Source: Ophiothrix spiculata
Lineage: Eukaryota > Echinodermata > Ophiuroidea > Amphilepidida > Ophiotrichidae
Length of the DNA stretch: 31,174 nucleotides
Assembly (NCBI GenBank): GCA_000969725.1
Contig: JXSR01S004183.1
Strand: one strand, 5' to 3'
A model generated the notes under the pieces. The model was not told where the DNA came from and searched no databases. It worked only from the letters and a program-made list of their open reading frames with translations. Below, in pieces: positions 27,301 to 30,574 of this stretch; positions within the stretch are counted from its first letter, which is position 1; each line of letters begins with the position of its first letter. The position numbers and the translations under genes are program-made.

Positions 27301-29925
27301 GTTATGCCAATAAAAACAGGGGGATAATAGAGTGTTTTACTACACCTCTTGAATATTTATAAGTTAATACAGTCTTTCTATTGGTCAATTAGCAGAGACA
27401 CATAAAAAGTATTTTTGACTACAACTACTACAAAAAAAAATCTTACTACTGCGTTAATACTCAAGTACAGCTGCGCGGTATGCGTTTACGCGTTGCGCCT
27501 GTGTTTTACACACATGCGGAAAAAGTAATAAAAATTTCCGCAAGGTACTACCACGTATAGCTCACGGCTAAGCACTAAATTCATTGACTTTAAATTTATT
27601 TTCAATTTATGTTTTGACTTTATTGAGGTGTAGTAAAACAAATACATGATGGTTTATTTCAGAGAAGTATTGCAAAATACTGTCCCTCAGTGTTGGATGA
27701 TTGAAGTCTCAATCATCCAACACCTCGGGGACAGTATTTTGCGATACTTCCCCTCAAACCATGTTGTATTTGTATAATAATTCCTCATTGATTTAAAAAA
27801 TCCCAATAGGGGGGGCTTGGGAGATTGCATTTGTATGATTTAAGGTGTTTGGTCCACGCGCCGTCCATGCGTACCAGTACGCACTAGTTTCCGAGTAGGT
27901 AAGTGCCGCAATACGCATGCGCATATACTCTGAGTAGTGTTTTGAAGCTAAAAATTGCCATATTTTATTATTTTTCTCACAAACTAAGTCGGTGACCTCC
28001 AATTTTTATTCTTTTATTTGTAAGAACATACTTGTGCGCAACTTTTGTTAAAAAATTAACAAAAATGCTCGGGCAGATTTTTTGAATCAACACTAAATAA
28101 TTTCACTTTTACCACATTTCCCATAAACCCATGTACTAATTTTTCCCCAAAAACCTCCAAAAATGCTGTTTTAAACCGACTCTCATGCAAAAACGAGTCC
28201 GCTGACCCCCAATTTTTATATTAAAAATCGGTTCTACATCGATAAAATATCATTTAAGCCGATTTTTACTAAAATTCTTCGGGCGGATCTCTCATGGACC
28301 AAACACCTTAATAGGAGTTTATAGTTCAATCCTTTCAGCAAAGCTGAAATATTATAAGTAAATATTGAAACTTTTTGTTCTAAAAAGAAATAAAAAAAAA
28401 CACCAACCCAGATTTTTCTGACTTTTCGATTGATTTACTGACGGCAACCTATTTGTAACGTCTTAAGTCTTACCTCGTGTGATCTCTCAATGACATCTCT
28501 GACGCTCACCAACATAATATCTTGCACCTGAAGCAGCCACTTCTCCACAGCACCTCGAGCCTCCGATGTCGAGATGATGGACGACAGCTGCACATTCTCA
28601 CCCTCGCTACTCAGCATGGATTTGATGTCTAAGTTCTCAAGGAATTCTAGCTTGGCGATGCCTTCGAAACATTTCTTGAGATGAGGCTGTACACGCAGTG
28701 GATCTTTGGTTTCGGATAGAATCTCCAGCATTTCATCATTGGACAAGAAGAAGAACCTAGGGTGATAGTAACGAGAACCAAATGATACACTTTATAGATG
28801 AGTTGACATAGGACGTAATGCCCGGCAGTGCGCGGTCATATCCATTGTTCCTTGCCCGGCACTATGCGTGCGCAGAAGGTTTTATCTAGGACACATGCTT
28901 TCAATATTCACGCCAAATCAAGTAGGGCTATTGTAATGTGCAGCAATGATTTGTTGTTCCCTCATGCATATCTGTGGACTAGCTCCTTACCCGTGTTTAT
29001 AGACATTAGTGTCAACTCATCTATATGATAAGCCTTTAACCTAAGTACATAAATGTTGATGCCAATCAGAAATTAAAAATAGTAGGGGCGTAAAAGTCAG
29101 TTGATAAAAAAACCCATAAAATAGCGACAAAATGCCCTAAATAGGTGAATTTTTAAAGAAAACGATCAAATCATGATTCTTTTGAAAGCATAAAAAGCTA
29201 AAATCAGCTAGAAAGCTGAGCTTTCACAACCCTGATAAGACAATCGATAAACGTCACCACTTTGTAGCACATGGAATTGAGAGCCATTTTAGGAGATATA
29301 TACAGGTACAGTTTCCCAGTCATCATAAACACTACTATAAGCAAAATAAACATTTATTGGACAATTTAAACAAAAATCCATGGTACAGGTAACATTTCCA
29401 AACAATGGGGCCCTGCACTCCGAATTTGTGTTTAAACTGTCCAATAAACTGTTTTTTGCCTATACAAACAGTGTTTAAGATTCAAGTCTTATAAACATCC
29501 TGTTTCAAAGCCTATGATAGTCAAACTTTTTTTTTTCATTAATTTATCAATTTATGTGTTGATTGTTTTTCGTTTTTTCATGATTTTCTATATATTAAAA
29601 TGTTTCCATAAGTTTATAATTCTGAGTGAAATCCGGGTTTATAGGCTCACAAAATTGTCATGACTTGTCTCGTGACTTTCTTATGATCCTGTAGCCCGAA
29701 TTTCATGAGACAACCTAATTCAACTATGGACATTTAATATTTTTTCATACTCACTCTCCTTCCATTTTTTTTTTGTAAAATCAGCATTCTAATGAAATCT
29801 TACCTTGGGAAAAACAGTCTCTTTTTCTCCAAGTAGGCATTGAGTCCTTTGAGGATTTTCTCCAGGAGGACGTTGCTCTCTTGTAACTTATTCAAGATCC
29901 CGGTTAGATTAGTGGCTGCTAATAC
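198..29925 (-). CDS. Axonemal dynein heavy chain, internal part (15 exons, partial at both ends; DNAH3/7/12 group)
   Basis: This gene encodes a ciliary motor subunit: an ATP-driven, microtubule-minus-end-directed heavy chain of the axonemal inner arms. Fifteen minus-strand exons (29804-29925, 28474-28756, 21227-21503, 20364-20493, 18070-18358, 17013-17159, 14075-14320, 11419-11648, 10409-10592, 8138-8362, 6487-6669, 5396-5515, 4144-4335, 1384-1532, 198-336) join into 972 open codons. Each has an AG acceptor and GT donor, and phases agree at every junction. In order the product shows the linker end (residues 1-270), AAA1 with GPAGTGKT (299-306) and ACFDEF, AAA2 with GEPFAGKT (580-587), and the AAA3 start with GPTGTGKS (932-939). 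Family members are about 4000 residues, so this is roughly a quarter. No start, stop, promoter or poly(A) site is in the window. From memory, the AAA2-AAA3 connection (HIKTWIV, GKNEDHP, VYDYVYE) resembles DNAH7/DNAH12 more than DNAH1 or DNAH6. The paralogue is uncertain. Confidence 0.95.
337..1383 (-). other. Intron W14-W15
   Basis: This GT-AG intron is about 1.05 kb. Half of it is the inverted-repeat element at 755-1271. I see no coding signal in the rest. Confidence 0.85.
755..1271. mobile_element. Inverted-repeat element with GTATC/GATAC-rich ends
   Basis: The left end aattcagttcgg (755) and right end ccgaactgaatt (to 1271) are inverted copies. Inside each end are further related blocks: cacaatttgaatacgtatcc on the left and tacgtatccgaattgtgcg on the right. 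Repeated GATAC/GTATC words fill 790-845 and 1145-1250. There is no transposase frame, so this is probably a non-autonomous DNA transposon. Its superfamily is not clear; the possible AATT flanks are palindromic and uninformative. Confidence 0.65.
1384..1532 (-). CDS. Dynein heavy chain exon W14: AAA3 entry
   Basis: This 149-nt exon encodes residues 877-926: [19 protein letters not shown], then [18 protein letters not shown] and [19 protein letters not shown] and [17 protein letters not shown] are the conserved dynein segments that place the AAA3 ATP site. The acceptor is gctttatttcacag and the donor is gtgaggtata after AAAG (phase 2). The frame then matches the next exon exactly ([16 protein letters not shown]). 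A 234-bp MITE lies 62 bp upstream of the acceptor. Confidence 0.94.
1595..1828. mobile_element. 234-bp MITE, copy A (hAT-like ends)
   Basis: This element shares about 96% identity with 25544-25777. It starts caggcactgtcttttga and ends in the approximate inverse tccaaagacagtccctg. Inside, the word agagtgat recurs in both orientations. It is non-coding. CAG...CTG ends suggest a hAT-type element, but clean 8-bp target duplications are not visible at this copy. Confidence 0.75.
2006..2264. mobile_element. 259-bp MITE with about 39-bp terminal inverted repeats
   Basis: The left end aattgaggaccctagaacc (2006) is mirrored by ggttctatggtcctcaatt-type sequence ending at 2264. The similarity continues inward through aaaggggttaaagtcac versus gtgacttaaccccctttt. 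The interior is non-coding. It is a non-autonomous DNA transposon of unassigned superfamily. Confidence 0.72.
2654..3075. repeat. Interspersed word taacgtttgtgacat
   Basis: The word taacgtttgtgac occurs at 2654, 2840 and 3061, with a one-base variant taacggttgtgac at 3028. Three of the four continue with at. Spacing is irregular (186, 188 and 33 bp). It may be a subterminal transposase-binding motif of an unrecognised element or a decayed tandem repeat. Confidence 0.55.
3272..4132. mobile_element. TTAA-ended inverted-repeat transposon, host of a nested MITE
   Basis: The left end ttaagggactagcctagat (3272) and right end atctaggctagtccctttaa (to 4132) are inverted copies with TTAA at both tips, as in piggyBac-type insertions. 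A second element (3317-3636) is inserted near its left end. No transposase is evident. Its right tip lies about 10 bp inside the intron past the W13 donor. Confidence 0.72.
3317..3636. mobile_element. Pogo/Tigger-like MITE (320 bp, TA target duplication)
   Basis: It begins cagtgcaacctcttttatcc and ends with the exact inverse ggataaaagaggttgcactg. TA dinucleotides flank both ends (3315-3316, 3637-3638). Extra ttatccgg words near each end look like subterminal transposase sites. CAGTG...CACTG ends with a TA duplication are typical of the Tc1/mariner-pogo superfamily. It is non-coding. Confidence 0.85.
4144..4335 (-). CDS. Dynein heavy chain exon W13: AAA3 N-terminal part
   Basis: This 192-nt exon (64 codons, phase 0 at both ends) encodes residues 813-876: [20 protein letters not shown], then [18 protein letters not shown] and [23 protein letters not shown] and the YDY motif are standard for the lead-in to AAA3. 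The acceptor is ttttttccattcag and the donor is gtaagtattg. Only about 10 intron bases separate the donor from the TTAA-ended transposon at 3272-4132. Confidence 0.95.
4336..5395 (-). other. Intron W12-W13
   Basis: This 1.06-kb GT-AG intron contains a MITE (4401-4604) and five copies of the 100-bp exon-donor tandem unit (4891-5390), with a decayed partial copy at about 4838-4890. Retention would add 16 codons after W12 and then hit TGA. Confidence 0.85.
4401..4604. mobile_element. MITE with tatctcaaagttgttttt ends, copy A
   Basis: The end tatctcaaagttgttttt (4404) is mirrored by aaaaacaacattgagacat (to about 4604). Six-base actata repeats flank it (4395-4400, 4605-4610), a possible target duplication. 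It is related along its length to 22299-22506 through cgcttgttgttaagc and ggcgtacacga. This copy looks depleted in CpG relative to the other. Confidence 0.7.
4838..5474 (-). repeat. 100-bp tandem array built from exon W12 3' end and its splice donor
   Basis: Six donor-bearing units have cttacc at 4891, 4991, 5091, 5191, 5291 and 5391, exactly 100 bp apart, with a decayed partial unit before 4891. The unit at 5391 is the real exon end. Each unit holds about 24 exon codons ([20 protein letters not shown] and TWIV), the donor gtaagtct and 22 intron bases. All copies keep an open frame with a few substitutions, such as D-to-G or D-to-E. No copy has the exon's own acceptor. The array is young, judging by near-identity. 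Confidence 0.92.
5396..5515 (-). CDS. Dynein heavy chain exon W12: AAA2-AAA3 connection
   Basis: This 120-nt exon (40 codons, phase 0 at both ends) encodes residues 773-812: [20 protein letters not shown], then [20 protein letters not shown]. It supplies the expected segment between VRRNLK and the next exon's [10 protein letters not shown]. The acceptor is tgtgactctag and the donor is gtaagtct. The last roughly 80 nt of the exon, the donor and 22 nt of intron form the first unit of a 100-bp tandem array that runs through the next intron. This copy is taken as functional because it alone has the exon's 5' part and the acceptor. Confidence 0.93.
5516..6486 (-). other. Intron W11-W12
   Basis: This 0.97-kb GT-AG intron is nearly half transposon (5657-6120). 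I see nothing else in it. Confidence 0.85.
5657..6120. mobile_element. 464-bp inverted-repeat element with ttaaaggggcattgg ends
   Basis: The left end acagttaaaggggcattgg (5657) is mirrored by ccaatgcccctttaactgt (to 6120). The inverted repeat continues through gacaa/ttgtc. The interior antisense open stretch of 87 codons resembles nothing I know. TTAA within the ends could mean piggyBac-type insertion, but the inverted repeat extends past it, so the target duplication is ambiguous. Confidence 0.75.
6487..6669 (-). CDS. Dynein heavy chain exon W11: AAA2 sensor/arginine motif
   Basis: This 183-nt exon (61 codons, phase 0 at both ends) encodes residues 712-772. It starts [19 protein letters not shown], the almost universal [11 protein letters not shown] motif of AAA2, whose Arg is proposed to act in trans on AAA1 nucleotide. 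It then runs through [15 protein letters not shown] to YVRRNLK. The acceptor is gaatgaatttcag-like (ttcatttcag) and the donor is gtgaagat. Confidence 0.95.
6670..8137 (-). other. Intron W10-W11
   Basis: This 1.47-kb GT-AG intron carries a MITE-derived minisatellite at 7677-8106. The remaining 1 kb shows no exon or RNA. Around 7210-7310 the word gctaa/ttagc is repeated without clear structure. Confidence 0.85.
7677..8106. repeat. 79-bp minisatellite (5 units) inside a MITE
   Basis: Units start at 7704, 7783, 7862, 7941 and 8021 with cagagtgcagggccccatt. The period is 79-80 bp and the units are near-identical. The array is preceded by tttattggacag (7677-7690) and followed by tttgccttata. These match the two ends of the inverted-repeat element at 29340-29460. 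The array is therefore one MITE copy whose core and one arm were amplified in tandem. Overlapping open frames across the array are a by-product of the repetition. Confidence 0.88.
8138..8362 (-). CDS. Dynein heavy chain exon W10: AAA2 Walker B region
   Basis: This 225-nt exon (75 codons, phase 0 at both ends) encodes residues 637-711: [20 protein letters not shown], then [20 protein letters not shown] and [28 protein letters not shown] is the Walker B-like strand of AAA2, and [13 protein letters not shown] is nearly invariant in dyneins. The acceptor is tttgcctacag and the donor is gtgagtca. A transposon-derived minisatellite ends about 30 bp past the donor. Confidence 0.96.
8363..10408 (-). 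other. Intron W9-W10
   Basis: This 2.05-kb GT-AG intron contains a MITE at 9581-9941. A tRNA-like stretch near 8405-8465 (minus strand: tggcatggtagcc, then gggttctatgtct 31 bases later) could be a decayed tRNA-derived SINE, but it is too weak to call. I see no other signal. Confidence 0.8.
9581..9941. mobile_element. 361-bp MITE with ttaaagcaatactataa ends
   Basis: The left end ttaaagcaatactataa (9581) is mirrored by ttatagtattgctttaa (to 9941). TTAA at both tips is compatible with a TTAA-targeting element. The interior is AT-rich and non-coding. Confidence 0.75.
10409..10592 (-). CDS. Dynein heavy chain exon W9: AAA2 P-loop
   Basis: This 184-nt exon encodes residues 575-636, beginning [28 protein letters not shown] (580-587) satisfies the GX4GKT Walker A pattern of AAA2, a structural nucleotide site in dyneins. 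It goes on with [20 protein letters not shown] and FDPVSHE, which are strongly family-typical. The acceptor is tgtattcacag and the donor is gtaaggtg, ending in phase 0. Together with the next exon it reads SHEWTDG, the expected junction. Confidence 0.96.
10593..11418 (-). other. Intron W8-W9
   Basis: This 0.83-kb GT-AG intron has a G-run near 10640, repeated agaagagc/gctcttct words at about 10965-11235, and a 30-bp echo of exon W8 near 11369. It has no coding signal. Confidence 0.8.
11369..11398 (-). repeat. 30-bp partial copy of exon W8 near its donor
   Basis: The sequence ctttgtagtctacttcagga and the following agcttga at 11372-11398 closely match ctttgtagtctgcttcggga and agcttga at 11526-11552 inside exon W8, with about two differences in 27 bases. 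The flanks on both sides do not match, so it is either a short templated copy or the remnant of a larger duplication. It lies about 20 bp past the W8 donor. Confidence 0.6.
11419..11648 (-). CDS. Dynein heavy chain exon W8: AAA2 N-terminal part
   Basis: This 230-nt exon encodes residues 499-575: [20 protein letters not shown], then [19 protein letters not shown] and [20 protein letters not shown] and ISDLFPGV are conserved between AAA1 and AAA2, and YEMMIVRHG leads straight into the AAA2 P-loop of the next exon. The acceptor is tctttttcag and the donor is gtaagttg after GG (phase 2). A roughly 30-bp echo of this exon lies about 20 bp past its donor. Confidence 0.95.
12293..13079. mobile_element. 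787-bp GGCC-ended element with TTA target duplication
   Basis: It begins ggccaaaaaaaaaaattgtt and ends in the inverse, with tgattgccctt/aagggcaatca following inward and ggtcggt words at both ends. TTA flanks it at 12290-12292 and 13080-13082. Three-base TTA duplications suggest a PIF/Harbinger-type element. It carries no transposase, but an antisense 67-codon frame lies at 12378-12581 (see findings). Related ends occur at 19831-20150 and 29941-30327. Confidence 0.78.
13134..13290. mobile_element. 157-bp near-perfect hairpin MITE
   Basis: The arm gtattcaaacacgctacaga (from 13134) is mirrored by tctgtagcgtgtttgaatac (to 13290). Pairing continues with few mismatches to a loop of about 10 bases at 13208-13217 (tatc...gata). 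It lies 55 bp from the end of the neighbouring element. It is non-coding. Confidence 0.82.
13787..14056 (-). repeat. Two decayed tandem copies of exon W7 3' half with donor
   Basis: Copies with donors at about 13932 and 13790 repeat the exon from CAGCTCTCC ([20 protein letters not shown]) through DDDEN to gtgag, at a period of about 140-144 bp. Each is preceded on the minus strand by a run of C and tgtgttctgag, resembling a polypyrimidine tract. The nearer copy has a one-base insertion at the end (ENKLG). The farther one has a 4-nt deletion after HYDYG that brings in a stop. They look non-functional. Confidence 0.9.
14075..14320 (-). CDS. Dynein heavy chain exon W7: AAA1 C-terminal part
   Basis: This 246-nt exon (82 codons, phase 0 at both ends) encodes residues 417-498: [20 protein letters not shown], then [30 protein letters not shown] and ENIL. 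The [11 protein letters not shown] and [10 protein letters not shown] motifs belong to the AAA1 small subdomain leading into AAA2. The acceptor is ctattcacccccag-like (ttcaccccag) and the donor is gtgagttgacc. The second half of the exon plus its donor is duplicated twice in the following intron (about 13787-14056). The copies carry frame-breaking changes, so this full-length copy is the functional exon. Confidence 0.95.
15202..16165. mobile_element. Mariner-like element with TA duplication, interrupted by the gap
   Basis: The left end cagtgtgtcccagaatgaag (15202) and right end cttcattctgggacacactg (to 16165) are exact inverses. They continue inward as ttatcaagatttcaa, giving about 35 bp of terminal inverted repeat, flanked by TA on both sides. 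GTGTCCCA-type ends are typical of mariner elements. The interior is partly unknown (15950-16035 is N). No intact transposase is seen; the minus strand at 15370-15530 has a 50-60 codon open stretch that I do not recognise. Confidence 0.8.
15950..16035. other. Assembly gap (86 N)
   Basis: A run of 86 undetermined bases lies inside the mariner-like element, so the true length of that element is not known. Frames spanning it are meaningless. Confidence 0.99.
17013..17159 (-). CDS. Dynein heavy chain exon W6: AAA1 sensor region
   Basis: This 147-nt exon (49 codons, phase 0 at both ends) encodes residues 368-416, from [15 protein letters not shown] to SELPDNLK. It includes [10 protein letters not shown], whose Asn (residue 402) is the AAA1 sensor-I position in dyneins. 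[13 protein letters not shown] fits the DNAH3/7/12 type. The acceptor is tttttgtttcag. The donor is gttagtat, a GT site with an off-consensus third base. Confidence 0.95.
17160..18069 (-). other. Intron W5-W6
   Basis: This 0.91-kb GT-AG intron contains a GC-rich segment at about 17400-17720 with an antisense 94-codon open frame (17434-17718), directly abutting a MITE at 17726-17929. I do not recognise the frame. Confidence 0.8.
17726..17929. mobile_element. 204-bp MITE with ctgtaaa ends and TA duplication
   Basis: The left end ctgtaaatggggtgttattt (17726) is mirrored by aaatattcccgtttacag (to 17929). The flanks are TA at 17724-17725 and 17930-17931. Several ttcgcg/cgcgaa and gcgaaaa words recur inside. 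It is non-coding and Tc1/mariner-type by target site. Confidence 0.72.
18070..18358 (-). CDS. Dynein heavy chain exon W5: AAA1 P-loop and Walker B
   Basis: This 289-nt exon carries the main ATPase site. It encodes [15 protein letters not shown], then the Walker A loop GPAGTGKT (residues 299-306) followed by [11 protein letters not shown], the [10 protein letters not shown] motif, and the Walker B segment [12 protein letters not shown] (residues 347-357) with the catalytic Asp-Glu pair. All key residues are intact, so this module should hydrolyse ATP and power the stroke. The acceptor is tgtccttttag and the donor is gtgagtca. The exon ends in phase 0 at VVAQQ. Confidence 0.97.
18542..18996. 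mobile_element. hAT-like element with agtggcgtagccaga ends
   Basis: The sequence tagtggcgtagccagagg (18542) is mirrored by tctggctacgccactg (to 18996). CAGTGGCGTAGCCAG-like ends are widespread in animal hAT-type elements. Target duplications are not clean here. A C-run lies just inside the left end. No transposase is seen. Confidence 0.7.
19181..19498. mobile_element. 318-bp MITE with ccgtattgtttc ends and TA duplication
   Basis: The left end ccgtattgtttctaatagac (19181) and right end gtctattggaaacaatacgg (to 19498) are inverted copies, flanked by TA at 19179-19180 and 19499-19500. A gtgggcg word recurs inside both ends. A second, shortened copy in the opposite orientation lies at 21854-22057. 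Confidence 0.82.
19831..20150. mobile_element. 320-bp GGCC-ended MITE with TTA duplication
   Basis: The left end ggccaaacaaaaaagaactc followed by tgtctcagcttcc is mirrored by ggaagctgagacagagttct and ctttggcc (to 20150). TTA flanks both sides (19828-19830, 20151-20153). The interior is unlike that of 12293-13079 and includes an A-run at 20024-20045. It is PIF/Harbinger-type by target site. Confidence 0.8.
20364..20493 (-). CDS. Dynein heavy chain exon W4: linker to AAA1 junction
   Basis: This 130-nt exon encodes residues 228-271: [20 protein letters not shown], then [30 protein letters not shown] and YEYLGNS are conserved markers of the segment that leads into the AAA1 module. It starts in phase 1 and ends in phase 2 (AG), completed by A of the next exon to give the Arg of [13 protein letters not shown]. 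The acceptor is ctctttctag and the donor is gtaggcac. Confidence 0.94.
20494..21226 (-). other. Intron W3-W4
   Basis: This 0.73-kb GT-AG intron has no recognisable repeat, exon or RNA. Confidence 0.85.
21227..21503 (-). CDS. Dynein heavy chain exon W3: C-terminal linker
   Basis: This 277-nt exon encodes residues 136-228, starting [20 protein letters not shown], followed by [15 protein letters not shown] and [20 protein letters not shown] and the FWT motif are typical of the linker just before AAA1. The acceptor is ccacatacag and the donor is gtaaggtt after AAAG (phase 1). The codon is completed by GT of the next exon to give Gly. The open frame continues for about 60 codons past the donor, but that part has no family resemblance and is intron. 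Confidence 0.94.
21854..22057. mobile_element. Truncated copy of the ccgtattgtttc MITE
   Basis: It starts ccgtattgtttctattaatc. The interior, on the opposite strand, matches 19181-19498 through caaagagaaatgttaaaaaa, ccaacaatca and ggtcgcgatcc. It ends near cttccgggtta without the second terminal repeat. The orientation is inverted relative to the full copy. Confidence 0.75.
22299..22506. mobile_element. MITE with tatctcaaagttgttttt ends, copy B
   Basis: The sequence gtatctcaagagttgttttt (22299) is mirrored by aaaaacaactttgagagata (to about 22506). The interior is homologous to 4401-4604 but much richer in CG dinucleotides (cgttcgcggg, cacgcgcgtt, cgacacg). Confidence 0.72.
22829..23410. mobile_element. 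582-bp element with about 38-bp terminal inverted repeats
   Basis: The sequence gggtatcaaaaagttttaaa, then ggtcacccagaagg (22829-22862), is mirrored by cttcttggtgatctttaaaa and cttttgatacccc (to 23410). The interior shows no recognisable protein. The superfamily is not determined. Confidence 0.72.
23711..24393. mobile_element. 683-bp fold-back element with about 308-bp arms and TTA duplication
   Basis: The arms 23711-24019 and 24086-24393 are inverted copies with only scattered mismatches, joined by a spacer of about 66 bp. The ends are taagcacctcacaaaagata and tatcttttgtgaggtgttta. TTA flanks it at 23708-23710 and 24394-24396. The arms contain no long frame. The transcript of this intron could form a long RNA hairpin. 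Confidence 0.88.
25544..25777. mobile_element. 234-bp MITE, copy B (hAT-like ends)
   Basis: It is the second copy of the repeat at 1595-1828 with about nine differences. The ends are caggcactgtcttttga and tcaaaagacagtcactg. The flank tggatttt occurs at 25536-25543 and, overlapping the end by two bases, again at 25776-25783. This is compatible with an 8-bp hAT target duplication. Confidence 0.8.
25940..26090. repeat. A-rich low-complexity tract
   Basis: Several poly(A) runs, including about 30 and 20 bases at 26008-26080, are separated by short interruptions. There is no SINE or retrocopy body recognisable upstream. It may be a simple-sequence expansion. Confidence 0.8.
26584..26757. mobile_element. 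Palindromic element, about 174 bp
   Basis: The left arm, with gcatggttcaaataatttt and gatctcaaaaccatgaatat, is mirrored by atattcatggctttgagatc and aaataattttaaccatac. Outer pairing tatacaaatattg / caatatttgtttata extends the arms. The loop is about 13 bases near 26662-26674. Confidence 0.75.
27027..27265. mobile_element. 239-bp MITE with 31-bp inverted ends and CpG-rich core
   Basis: The sequence tattattgaagtcattaaat and ttcctacaaatca is mirrored by tgatttgtaggaa and atttaatgatttcaataata, with essentially one mismatch. The core (27080-27220) is GC-rich with many CG dinucleotides, unlike the AT-rich ends. It has no coding frame. Confidence 0.8.
27331..27640. mobile_element. Inverted-repeat element with tgttttactacacctc ends
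   Basis: The sequence gtgttttactacacctc (from about 27331) is mirrored by gaggtgtagtaaaaca (to about 27640). The interior contains a CpG-rich stretch at 27450-27500. It directly abuts the palindrome at 27638-27775. Confidence 0.6.
27638..27775. mobile_element. 138-bp palindrome
   Basis: The sequence gaagtattgcaaaatactgt and ccctcagtgttggatgattg is mirrored by caatcatccaacacctcggg and gacagtattttgcgatactt, with a loop of only a few bases near 27705. Outer pairing acaaatacatgatggttt / aaaccatgttgtatttgt extends it. Confidence 0.8.
27840..28311. mobile_element. 472-bp TTAA-ended MITE
   Basis: The left end ttaaggtgtttggtcca (27840) is mirrored by tggaccaaacaccttaa (to 28311). TTAA at both tips is compatible with piggyBac-type targeting. 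Internal similarity between the halves (ccaatttttat, cgggcagatttt versus cgggcggatct) suggests an internal duplication. It is non-coding. Confidence 0.78.
28474..28756 (-). CDS. Dynein heavy chain exon W2: linker
   Basis: This 283-nt exon encodes residues 41-135. It opens with [19 protein letters not shown] and continues through [15 protein letters not shown], both strongly conserved linker motifs, and ends [10 protein letters not shown]. The acceptor is atcaccctag and the donor is gtaagact, leaving phase 0. The sequence [11 protein letters not shown] matches the usual position of the linker segment that precedes the glycine/tryptophan motif in the next exon. The following intron is the longest in the window, about 7 kb. 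Confidence 0.95.
28793..29025. mobile_element. 233-bp MITE with tatagatgagttgaca ends
   Basis: The sequence tatagatgagttgaca (28793) is mirrored exactly by tgtcaactcatctata (to 29025). TA at the tips may be the target duplication. It lies about 36 bp upstream of the W2 acceptor. The interior has two gcccggcactatgcg-like blocks (28820, 28855). Confidence 0.8.
29340..29460. mobile_element. 121-bp MITE, parent-type of the 7677-8106 minisatellite
   Basis: The sequence gcaaaataaacatttattgg and acaatttaaacaaaaat is mirrored by atttgtgtttaaactgt and ccaataaactgttttttgc. Its core caaacaatggggccctgcac is the reverse complement of the minisatellite unit start. TATA lies outside both ends. Confidence 0.8.
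29804..29925 (-). CDS. Dynein heavy chain exon W1: linker (DHC_N2 region)
   Basis: This 122-nt exon encodes residues 1-41 of the joined protein, beginning [15 protein letters not shown] and ending [14 protein letters not shown]. The last motif is a hallmark of the dynein linker, the lever that swings across the AAA ring. The acceptor is ctattctgttttcag and the donor is gtaagatt. The exon ends in phase 2 (AG), and its last Arg codon is completed by the G of the next exon, giving LFFPRFFF. The acceptor is unusual: only 15 intron bases separate the exon from the end of a transposon at 29941. The upstream exon lies outside the window. Confidence 0.95.
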
Positions 29926-29940
29926 CTGAAAACAGAATAG

Positions 29941-30327
29941 GGCCAAAAAAAATTGTTTGTTTGTCCATAACGGCCTCTGAAAAGGTAAGGTCGGTAGGTC
30001 AGCTTTTTTTTTAAAACTTTTTTTGTAATAACTGTACATGAAACTCACCTTAAAGAATTGAAAATTGAACAAGAAAGAAACTTAACTTACGAAAACAATA
30101 TACTGCTGATTCTTAAGAGGTCTTCTACATTGGAAAATACAGTTCATGTCAATTCATATCATATTTTTACGATTTGAAGACTTTCTCTGTGAATTTTTAT
30201 ATCTTTTTGCATGAAAAATCCTCAAATAAGAGTTGAAAAATTTAAAAAAAACTTTATAAGGCACACGGTCGGGCCAAATTTTGACGGTCGGTTGGACGAG
30301 GACAAACAAACAATTTTTTTTTTGGCC
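29941..30327. mobile_element. 387-bp GGCC-ended MITE abutting the W1 splice acceptor
   Basis: The sequence ggccaaaaaaaattgtttgt and ttgtcc is mirrored by ggacaaacaaacaatttt and ttttttggcc (to 30327). ggtcggt words lie inside both ends, as in 12293-13079. The flanks are TAG and TAA, an imperfect version of the family's TTA duplication. On the gene strand its end supplies a T-run just upstream of the W1 acceptor. Confidence 0.8.
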
Positions 30328-30574
30328 TAATCAGTAAGATCATAGAGGACATGATAATTTCTGACAAGCGATTTCAACAAATATGGCCAACACATGAATG
30401 GGCACAACTTTTGAATGTCATAGCTAGCTGCGGACTAATTCTGTAACTTTAAAATTTGGTAAATGAACAACATGGAAGATTCTACTCACAAGTAAATATG
30501 CTGAAAAATTATGAGTTTTTTTACAACGTGTAAAGATCAAAAATCAAGAGTGGCTTGATGTATAACTGAGCAAT

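Larger units (their letters stand above)
21504..28473 (-). other. Long intron W2-W3 (about 7 kb), transposon-rich
   Basis: No family-like coding segment lies in this 6.97-kb interval: W2 ends RDVIERSHE and W3 begins [17 protein letters not shown], which is contiguous in dyneins. It holds at least nine inverted-repeat elements and A-rich low complexity at about 25940-26090. Stretches 24400-25540 and 26100-26570 show nothing recognisable. Confidence 0.85.
28757..29803 (-). other. Intron W1-W2
   Basis: This 1.05-kb GT-AG intron contains MITEs at 28793-29025 and 29340-29460. I see no further signal. Confidence 0.85.
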
